A stretch of 64,000 bases of DNA, taken from Turnera subulata. Taxonomy: Eukaryota; Streptophyta; Magnoliopsida; Malpighiales; Passifloraceae. The DNA is taken from the NCBI GenBank assembly GCA_028386065.3, contig JAKUCV010001724.1, positions 1 to 64,000 on the forward strand, written 5' to 3'. Each line of letters begins with the position of its first letter. The first letter of the stretch is position 1. The notes beneath the pieces were generated by a model. That model did no database searches. It worked only from the letters and a program-made list of their open reading frames with translations, and had not been told where the DNA came from. A program made the translations under genes and the position numbers. Of the stretch, positions 56,484 to 64,000 are shown one piece after another.

Positions 56484-57866
56484 ATGGAGGGTGCCCTGAG
56501 AAACTTGATTTATGACCTTCCAAAGCGTATACTCCTCCATATCCTTTACAGGCTTCCTCAAAGAGAAGCACACATATGCATGTCTGTGTGCAAGTACTGG
56601 CATTCTCTCCTCTCCCATCCTTCCTTCGCCGCAAGGTATGCCCTAGAAAACACCCGCCGCCACCTCTCCTCCCCACAAAGGCTGCCTTGCACTCTTTACT
56701 TCCTCCGTCTCGACGAACACCACAAACGCTTTCCACTCACCCACATAACCCTGTGCGATAGATTCTGGCAGATCAACATGAAGAACTGCCGGGGACACAA
56801 GAAGCGTTGGTACAGGAATAGCACTAGGGTTTCTTTCGATTTCCTTCCTGCAGTGTCATCGCCTACCGTAGTTAATCAACAGATATACTGTGCCGGGTCG
56901 AGTAACGGATTGGTTTTGTGCTACGAGCTGGTGATCAGCAGAGGGTGGTTTCAACGAGAAAATCCTTTTCGTGGTTATTATGTGTGCAATCCGCTTACGA
57001 GGACGTGGGTGGCGGTTCCTCCTGGTCCTATAGAGACAACAGATCATAAAGCGAAAGCGGATGCTATTTGGCTGATGGGGTTTGTCTGTGACCCGCGTCA
57101 CAATTCAGATTGTGTTACAAGGTTTAAGGTTGTCAACGTTGTGGATTCTGCCGCGACGGGCGGTTCTTATAATGTGGAGGTTTTCGATTCGGAGACGTGG
57201 AGATGGAGGACGGCAATGGCGTCGTGGAATCCTGCTCCTGTTGATATGGGTATGGGGAGACGTGATTATATTTATAAATATAAGGATACAAGGGTAGAAG
57301 GGATAGAATTCAAAGGGAATTTGCATTGGCCAATTAAGGCAGGTGGGGGTGTAATCCTCGCCTATGATCCGCACAGGGGGGATGATAATGATGAGTTCCG
57401 TTTGATAAAGATGCCTAGAAAGCATATCTTGAACGGTCATTTTAATGATCGCCATAAGATATGTATTGGAGCAGGTGAAGGGCACCTCAGGTATGTGGAG
57501 TTTGTAGAACCGGGATGTCGGAATTGTCGTACTCCTACTTGGACCATCTGGAGGCTTGAGAATTACAATACTGATGGTGAGGGTTGGATCTTGGAGAATA
57601 AGATTAACGTGAACATTGATGTGCCTTTTGGTTGCGGTGCCCGCCCACTTGCTATAGACCCTTTTGATCCCAAATTCGTGTATTGTATGGTAGATATTCT
57701 AGCATCAAACCACAGGAGAGCGTACATAATTTTCTACTGCGATATGCTAACTGCGCATACGGAAGTGCTTGAATCTTTGGAGTATCATCTCGCGAGCTGG
57801 AGGGTGGTGATGCATGTGCTGCCTGTTTGGCCAACCCTGGTTCCCAAGGGTGACCTAAGTACGTGA
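56484..57866 (+). CDS. F-box protein, intronless, paralogue of the gene at 38593
   Basis: 460 residues starting at an ATG in excellent context (CACCATGGAG). The F-box is at about residues 8-52 (YDLPKRILLHILYRLPQREA, then HICMSVCKYWHSLLSHPSF). The C-terminal region shares with the paralogue AGSSNGLVLCY, YVCNPLTRTWVAVP, MGFVCDPRH, FDSETWRWR, GVILAYDP, GEGHLRYVEF and LPVWPTLVPK. It is a likely SCF substrate receptor, with target unknown. The frame is intact. Its upstream DNA is replaced about 260 bp before the start by the LINE/copia nest, so its promoter is short or rewired compared with its paralogue. The two genes share downstream flank, so they arose by segmental duplication rather than by retrocopying. 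Confidence 0.9.
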   Translation: MEGALRNLIYDLPKRILLHILYRLPQREAHICMSVCKYWHSLLSHPSFAARYALENTRRHLSSPQRLPCTLYFLRLDEHHKRFPLTHITLCDRFWQINMKNCRGHKKRWYRNSTRVSFDFLPAVSSPTVVNQQIYCAGSSNGLVLCYELVISRGWFQRENPFRGYYVCNPLTRTWVAVPPGPIETTDHKAKADAIWLMGFVCDPRHNSDCVTRFKVVNVVDSAATGGSYNVEVFDSETWRWRTAMASWNPAPVDMGMGRRDYIYKYKDTRVEGIEFKGNLHWPIKAGGGVILAYDPHRGDDNDEFRLIKMPRKHILNGHFNDRHKICIGAGEGHLRYVEFVEPGCRNCRTPTWTIWRLENYNTDGEGWILENKINVNIDVPFGCGARPLAIDPFDPKFVYCMVDILASNHRRAYIIFYCDMLTAHTEVLESLEYHLASWRVVMHVLPVWPTLVPKGDLST

Positions 57867-57918
57867 TGATGGGTAGCAGTTTGGTACGTAATTAGTGTAG
57901 GAGACTTCCTATGTTGGA

Positions 57919-57974
57919 AGATGAAGTGGGTGTTTTTCCTCAAAAAAAAAAAAAAAAAAGATGAAGTGGGTGTT
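57919..57974 (+). repeat. 24-nt A-rich micro-insertion with a 16-bp target duplication
   Basis: AGATGAAGTGGGTGTT occurs at 57919-57934 and 57959-57974. Between them are only TTTCCTC and 17 A. This is the footprint of a LINE-type insertion with almost no element sequence, in the 3' flank of the F-box gene. Confidence 0.8.
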
Positions 57975-58756
57975 AAAGTGTAATATATACATGGTCATGA
58001 TCAAGTTTTTTCAAATGCGAAGTGTTTAAATTGAAGTGTTTATAGTTTCGATTGTCGTATCGTACCTTCTATCTCACTCTCCTGCATCCTCGCGCGTTTT
58101 ATGCAAGTATGTATAAGCTTCCCAGAGGAAGTGAACATGTACAAATTCTGGTGTGCTTAACAATTGTGAACCCAACAACAGTTACAAAGCCTTCAAAGAA
58201 TGTACAGATTATGACAATTTCTTGTGGCACATGTGCTTGTAGAGTCGTATTTAGTAGTATGCACGGTAAGGTGCTTTTAAGTTGTCTAAAGCACAGAAAA
58301 AGCTTTTAAGTTGTCTAAGGCACAGAAATTTACCAAGTAATTAACAACTAATTTCAAAAGAAAGTACCCACAATGCTTGTGGAAATTCTAGTTAAAATGG
58401 AAGGTTGCGTTCTCATGTCTTCAGGGGAGCTTTCTTCTCTCTATCGGAAATTCGAGTAGGTGCATTTGAATGTGATTTGAACCGACCCCTTCCATCCTCT
58501 TCCTTTTCCTGGAAAATCTGAAAGCATAACTTTAGAGTTTTCCATCAATTAGCTGGCAATTATAGTCTGCTTTTTGTCCCTTTGCTCGTTAGATCCTTTT
58601 CGGGGCAGTAGTGTGTCAAGAAGAATAGATATGTAAAGCACACTACTACCAAGAGTCAGTAATGAACTATGTGATCATCACCGATCATCAGCTTTATCTT
58701 TTATATATCTAGTTTTGTAATTGACTTTCACCGGTTATTATGTTTGATATTTATAG
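57975..58756. other. 3' flank of the third F-box gene
   Basis: No gene. From about 58610 it is homologous to 40030-40200, including the remnant of the hairpin (short arms GTAGTGTG and CACACTAC around AAGAAGAATAGAT). Confidence 0.6.
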
Positions 58757-58771
58757 CTGTTTTTCAGCTAT

Positions 58772-59766
58772 ACTACACATCCCCTACCTGGCGAGACATT
58801 CTTTGTTCGGGTGATGTTAACAGCCAATCATCTATCCCCCTGGCAGGTGGTTCTTGCATCTTGACGGGTAGTGGCGACAGGGTTTTGTTTTGGAGGGATG
58901 ACTGGACGGGTGTTGGCACTTTAAAAACATTGTTCCCCAGATTATTTTCCATCTCATCTTACCAGGATCAAACTCTACGGGAAAGTCTAGAGCTGGTGGA
59001 CGGGGTTCCCCTTTGGAAGTCATCTTGGAGAAGAGCTCTGATCAGGGACTGGGAGATTGACAGTATAGAGTCGATTGAGGCTTTCATAGCCAAAATAGTT
59101 TTAGTGCCTTCAAGAGTAGATCATAGGGCATGGAAAGCTAACAAAGACGGCGATTATTTGGTCAAGGGAGGGCGTTCACTCATATATCAGTTAAAAGGCT
59201 TTAAAATATCGAAACCTTTTATCTGGTTTTCTTTGGTACCTTACAAAGTGGAATGCTGGATGTGGCTTGCCCTCAACAATGGCATACCTACTAAGGAGTG
59301 TCTTCGTTACAGGGGCATAATTTCTTTGGCTGATTCCATTTGTTGCCTATGTGGTTCCCAGCTCGAATCAAGGGATCATCTACTATTTCTCTGCCCAGTC
59401 TCTTGGCTCATATGGAACAGGATTTGCAGTTGGTGGGGAATTTCCTGGTGTACTCCTCCTTCACTTGAGGAGTTTGTGCTACAGTGGACTTATCTTTCCC
59501 TTTCCCAGTGTCGCTCTTACTGGTTTATGCTTGGCATTGCTACTGATCTGAGGTCCCTTTGGCTTGAGAGAAACAGGAGGATTTTTGAAAAAGCATCTGC
59601 CCAACCAGAACGCATAGCAGACCTGGCTTACGTCCATGCCACCTTTTGGCTTAAGGTCCTTCATCCGAATTTTCCCTTTAGTGCAAGTCTTGTCATCAGT
59701 AACCCAGAAACGGTGAAGAACTGGAGAGGCCCCAAAAGAGATTTCAAGCTTCTTGATCCAACCTAA
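58772..59766 (+). pseudogene. LINE D ORF2 C-terminal part (zf-RVT), open but truncated
   Basis: About 330 codons without a stop, from SPTWRDIL through FWRDDW, VECWMWLALNNGIPT and CLCGSQLESRDHLLFLCP to the natural end FKLLDPT. The lack of stops and frameshifts shows a recent insertion. Without the RT and endonuclease it has no activity of its own. It is the best guide in this window for reading the decayed C-termini of LINEs A, B and C. Confidence 0.9.
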
Positions 59767-59936
59767 TTCGTTATCTTCAGACGTGAGGCTTTTGTATATA
59801 GCATAGTGTCATAGCCTCGAGCGACATACCCTCAGTGTAATATCGTGCTCAGTTATTTTCTTCCTTTTGTACTTCAAACGAATGTTTACAAATAATAAAG
59901 CAGAGCAAATCGTTAGCATCAAAAAAATTAAAAAAA
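58772..59936 (+). mobile_element. 5'-truncated LINE (LINE D)
   Basis: 1165 bp with target duplication CTGTTTTTCAG[C/T]TAT at 58757-58771 and 59937-59951. The 3' end carries AATAATAAAG and GCATCAAAAAAA. The second F-box gene's 3' flank (about 40195-40230) is the uninterrupted site. Only the last part of ORF2 and the 3' untranslated region were copied. Confidence 0.92.
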
Positions 59937-59951
59937 CTGTTTTTCAGTTAT

Positions 59952-60679
59952 CCTTTTTTTTTTTCAGATCTAAAATGATGAACTTACAAAGAAAACAACA
60001 TTTATGTCACACCGACATCATTGAGATCAACCAGACTCAAGCACCAATATATAGCGAATTTGAACTTGTTGGAAATAGCGAACAAACCTCCAAATAATTC
60101 ACTTGCTGCCAAACTAATTAGCCCCACGTAAAATCCTTTTTAATTAGCATCAAAAGAAAATTCTTTTTATTATTTTTTTTAGGAATAAAATCCTTTTTAA
60201 TTATTAATTAGCCTTTGATTGAGGACTTAATGGTTCCCAATCTATAGGATTTATATTTGATCTTGTTTAAAATTAAAAATGAAAAGACTAAATCCAATCT
60301 TGTGTTTATATATGTATATCAATAATGCTTGAGTTATAAAGAATTTTCAACAAAATGAGTCTTACAAACATTTTTGGCATGTGTATATTGGATAGGATCC
60401 ATCATATAAGAGATTGTATATATCGGTGTACCAGTGTTGCCCCTCGGCATTCAGAATGCTCAAGGTGTAGGAGGGTCGATTCGTTTTAACTTTTCACAAT
60501 CTCTTTCCTTTCCATTTTTTTTCTTTTGCCTGTTTCTTTTTTCCGAAATCCTCTGCACCATTTATTTAATTATTATTTTTTCCTATTTTCCTCAATTTAT
60601 ACAAAAATTTTATTTTTTAATTTTTTTACGCCTCCTTCCCCTTTCAAATCTCTCTCTCTCTTTTTTTTCTCTCTTTCCC
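59952..60679. other. Spacer before the long LTR
   Basis: The first 300 bp are homologous to the second F-box gene's downstream flank (40200-40470). The rest is AT- and T-rich with CTCTCT runs before 60680. No gene seen. Confidence 0.6.
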
Positions 60680-60977
60680 TGTAACAGCCCGGGTAAAAAT
60701 TTAGATTTTTACCGGGACTGTAAAAGTCGTTATACAGTGATTTACCTTTGAATTTAATCATGGGTAATTAATTCAAGGTAAATCGAGCTTCGTTTTCCAA
60801 AACAGAGTCTTTTTCCCGCGCTCGGGATTTTTCCGTGGATTTTTCGGACCAAAGTTGGTATTTTTCGGGTCCCGGAATCCTCAGAAAAATCAGGTTAACC
60901 GCGACGGAGCAGACCAGAAATATAATTAAGTGGGTACATCAGTTATTTTCTGGTCCGGACTGGACACGCCTGCATAA

Positions 60978-62168
60978 TTGACGCGGCTTAATTATGCAGG
61001 GCTGCCGCCTGTGTCGCCCGTGATGCACCTGCTATTTCTTCCTGCTAAACCTTGCTCCCTGCATGCCACCATCATCACAACCTTTTCTTGTTTCTCGTGC
61101 ATGTTCCACACCACACCACCATCTTCTCTTCTGCAAACACATAAACCCAGTCTTTCATTTTCCTTGTCCCTGCAAAAACCCAGAATCACCCACCTCCTAC
61201 CTAACCAAACCAGAAAAAAAAAGAAAGAGACAGAAAAGAAAAGTAAAGAAAAAAAAGAAAAAAAAAAACAACACACACCGAGACCACATCTTCACCAACC
61301 ACCACCATACAAGCCTGCCGCCTCTCCTCCTCGTGCTCTCGCCGCCCTCCGTCGCCAAGCCAGCCGTGCCGCCGCTTGGACGAGACGACCAACGTGCCGA
61401 GCCGACAGATCTGCCACCACCTCCACCGATCCACCGCCTTCACCAGCCGAGACCACCATCGCGCTGCCCGACGACCGCCCTCCTCTCTTCCTTGCCGTCC
61501 CGTGGAGACCAGTCGACGAGCCGCCAGACCTGACGAGCAGAGCCGCCGGATCCACCGTCTCTTCCCCTCGCGTTTCCTCTCCTCGCCGTCGCCGCGAGCA
61601 CCTGCAACCATCTCCGTCGCCGCGCCGACCAGATGTAGCCTCCACCGTCGCCTCCTCGCCTGCACACGACGACACCACGTCTCGCCCCGTCAGCTATGCA
61701 GCCATCGCTTCCGTTCCTATGCCGCTGCCGTTGCAGCTCACATCGAGGTGAGCAGTGGCTCGGGTTGCTGACCACACACGGGTCGACCCATTTGTGGCGG
61801 GTTTGACTCGATCTTGCTTTGGGTTGACCCGGCTGTTGTGGGGCTTGGGCTTGAGGTGCTGGGCTGGATTAATAACATGGGTCTGGGCTTTCACAGCTGG
61901 GCCTTTGTCTGAGTTGGTTCTGGATTAGCCCAGAAATATTATGGGCTGGCCCAGTCCGTTGTTAATAATAATAAAAAAAATAAATAAAAAAATATATATA
62001 TGGAAAAAAATAATATGGCTGATAAAATATATTTTTTTGGAAAAGTAATAGTAAATTAAATGATTATATTTTCTAGAAAGGAACTAAGAATATCATATGA
62101 TTTATATCCTTAAAAAAATAAATATATGGTAAATACCTTTGATATATATATATTATGGACATAAATGG

Positions 62169-62202
<34 letters not shown>

Positions 62203-62739
62203 GATATGACTATTTTTGGAAAATTAAGGTAATTATGTTATGGTTATTTTAATAATATGATAAGTATGAGTTATAGTATTTTGGAAATATATATATATGA
62301 ATATGTTTTACTGGAAAAAAAATAAAATGATATCACTAACATTATTTTGAGAAAATGTAATTATATTATGAATTTCCTTTGAAAAATTATTATAAGAGTA
62401 AATAATTTTAGGATAGGGATATACATACTATGAAAATGTTTTGGAAATAAATATGGTAGTGTATATTCTGGGGAATATTTCACTAAGTATATATAATAAT
62501 ACCTTTTTGAAAAATAAATAATAATATTTGGTAATTATATTTTGGCAAGTATAATAATTTTATGGAGATGATGACGTATAACCAAGGGGGTTTAATTTAC
62601 AATTTATGGCATCATAGCATACCAATTATGTGCATTTATGTGAGCATGTTGTTTTGTTGTATAGGTTTGATATCGGGCAGTTCCCCGAGGAGCCGGCTTT
62701 AGACCGGTTATTGTCTTCAGAGTTGAGTAATCGGCTAAG
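60978..62739 (+). other. Spliced-looking open frame inside the long LTR-like region
   Basis: An open frame from 60978 (Pro/Ser/Arg-rich) meets a donor GTGAGC at 61748. An acceptor TTTTGTTGTATAG at 62664 opens a 75-nt exon (62665-62739), which ends at another donor GTGAGG. Joined, the frame continues as SRFDIGQFPEEPALDRLL, then SSELSNRL. The frame before the join is low-complexity and no family is recognised. It may be a spliced leader of the element's RNA or a real small gene. Confidence 0.3.
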
Positions 62740-63271
62740 GTGAGGATGGATAACCCTTGATATGTGCCTGTAATGCTTTGTGTGTTTTGTTGTTTGATTG
62801 AACTGCTGAGAGGGTCATTGTTGGTTATTTGACTGTTATGGTTATTGATGTTGCTGTTGTTGGACTGTGTTATTGGTCGTGTGGATATTGTGATGAACTG
62901 TTAATTGTGAATAATTGGTGTTATATGTATTGTTGTTGGATATTTGATAATATGGAATTGTGTTGGTTATTTGGCTGCTATGGTATTTGTTGTTGTTATG
63001 ATGGTATTTGTTGGATATTTGACTGTTATTGGTTTCTTGGATACTGTGTTGTGATTGATGTTGGATTGTGAGTAATTGATGTTATGAAACTGTTGATGGA
63101 TTGGTCTGTTGTATAGCTTGAGTTAATAGGAAGTTGGATAATTATTTGACTGTTAAGGATATTGTGAATGTTGTCGGTAGACTGTGTTGTGATTGGATAG
63201 TTGGAATAAACTATGATATGGATAATTGGGAAAAAGAAAATGGAAATTGGAAGTGGATTTGAGATGATGAT

Positions 63272-63900
63272 TTAATTGTCACGTGGAAAGTAGTGGTACG
63301 ACTAGATGGTTAGAGGCCAGTTCTGTGGTGTCATGGCCGGTTTCTTGGTTATGGGATGTTGATCCCGGTTTGATTTGGATATTGGGATGTTGATCCCGGA
63401 TTGGTTTGTTGTTGGGATGTTGATCCCGGGTTTGTTTGGCCTGGCATTCGGAATTAGTTAATAACCAGGTACGACCCTAGCTTGTCTAGTGACGGGGCCC
63501 GAATTTTAAAATTGGAAAAGTTAATGAGTGAGTCGTGTCTTTTTGGTTTTGGGTTTGGGATGTCGATCCCTGTGATTTGGCTTTGGAATGGATATGACTT
63601 AATTGTCACGTGGTAAGTAGAGGTACGACCGGATGGTTTGAGACTGTTTTGTGGTGGCCATGATCTGGGTTACTTGTGATGGGCATGTTGATGCCAGTTT
63701 GATTGGGATGTTGATTCCTGAGATTGTTGTTGGGATGTTGATCCCTGAGATTGTTGTTGGGATGTTGATCCTTGAGATTGTTATTGGGATGTTGATCCCT
63801 GAGATTGTTATTGGGATGTTGATCTCGGGTTCTTTTTGATCTGGCACCAGGAACAGGTTGATAACCTGGTACGACTAGCTTATCCGTGACAGGGCCCAGA
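63272..63900 (+). repeat. About 327-bp tandem repeat, two copies
   Basis: Both copies open with TTAATTGTCACGTGG (63272 and 63599). They continue with a GGTACGAC block, a GGGATGTTGATCCC block, and a GTACGAC..AGCTT..GTGAC[G/A]GGGCCC block (63470-63505, 63868-63898). They contain internal short repeats of different copy number. Confidence 0.8.
63697..63830 (+). repeat. 27-bp tandem repeats, about five units
   Basis: Unit TTGTTGTTGGGATGTTGATC plus CCTGAGA. Clear units lie at 63724-63750, 63751-63777 and 63778-63804, with partial units on both sides. The length is a multiple of three, so several frames stay open through the array (nine-residue repeats), which should not be taken as genes. Confidence 0.9.
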
Positions 63901-64000
63901 AAGATAAAATTAGAATAATAATAAAGACTTTGGTATGTTTGGGTCGAGTCATTGGGTTTGGTCTGTCTTGTACGGTAATGTCTTTGGTATAGTTGTGACT

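Larger units (their letters stand above)
60680..64000 (+). mobile_element. Probable very long LTR of an LTR retrotransposon (perhaps Ty3/gypsy), running off the window
   Basis: Starts TGTAACAGCCCGGG, the type of LTR start seen in several plant gypsy elements. It then holds a C-rich block (about 61060-61750), an AT-rich block with a TA microsatellite (62172-62203), and tandem repeats to the end of the window. No pol domain is present in 3.3 kb, consistent with LTR DNA. The other end, the second LTR and any target duplication are outside the window, so this is inferred from composition and the terminal motif. An unrecognised host transcript is the alternative. Confidence 0.45.

Noticed and set aside
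61201..61775. Several overlapping 110-155 codon frames in the C-rich block
   Set aside because: Open in four or more frames on both strands because of C/G-rich low complexity. At most one could be real, and none matches a family.
63272..63830. CRISPR-like array
   Set aside because: The direct repeats have no unique spacers of constant length, and the setting is a plant nuclear genome. They are simple tandem repeats.
63599..63847. 82-codon minus-strand frame with a nine-residue repeat (GINIPITIS-like)
   Set aside because: It is the translation of the 27-bp tandem repeat. The unit length being a multiple of three explains the open frame on both strands.

Overview
The window is nuclear DNA of a flowering plant, most likely a eudicot. 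It is AT-rich, has GT..AG introns, and carries a BIG GRAIN 1-like gene, ATL-type RING genes, plant F-box genes, RRM-type ORF1 L1 LINEs and Ty1/copia elements. The species cannot be read from the sequence. I see no bacterial, viral or organellar block and no tRNA, rRNA or CRISPR.

Host genes are few: a BIG GRAIN 1-like gene (+, 5255-6724); two near-identical ATL RING-H2 genes (-, 30049-30486 and 31660-32097) plus a broken third copy (-, 15035-15290); a two-exon F-box gene (+, 35632-36816); and two related intronless F-box genes (+, 38593-39981 and 56484-57866). All are candidate regulators of protein turnover or auxin response, and nothing shows that they act together.

The rest is largely mobile DNA. 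At 14.7-32.4 kb a RING unit is repeated three times. The spacer between the first and second copies took a full-length but dead LINE (16815-22987) and a dead Ty1/copia element (23229-29603, 187-bp LTRs, target duplication CTCCT). The spacer between the second and third copies is the same DNA without them, so it serves as an internal empty site and fixes both boundaries.

Between the two related F-box genes lie a hAT-like MITE (40731-41579), a PIF/Harbinger derivative (42360-45504) and a nest of insertions. In the nest, a 5'-truncated LINE (45601-56217) was hit by a second LINE (45967-49275), a TNT1-type copia element (49555-55119) and a 91-bp LINE tail. A further LINE (58772-59936) sits downstream of the third F-box gene, at a point where the second F-box gene's 3' flank is the empty site. 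From 60680 to the end the sequence looks like one very long LTR with tandem repeats and an intron-like structure.

I found no convincing new biological system. The items most worth a second look are: a 32-bp perfect hairpin just 3' of one F-box gene; intact-frame copia coding broken almost only by C-to-T type stops; a 165-bp duplication in one LTR of that element; a 199-bp exact repeat next to the single N; very small LINE-type insertions; and the spliced-looking open frame inside the long LTR.
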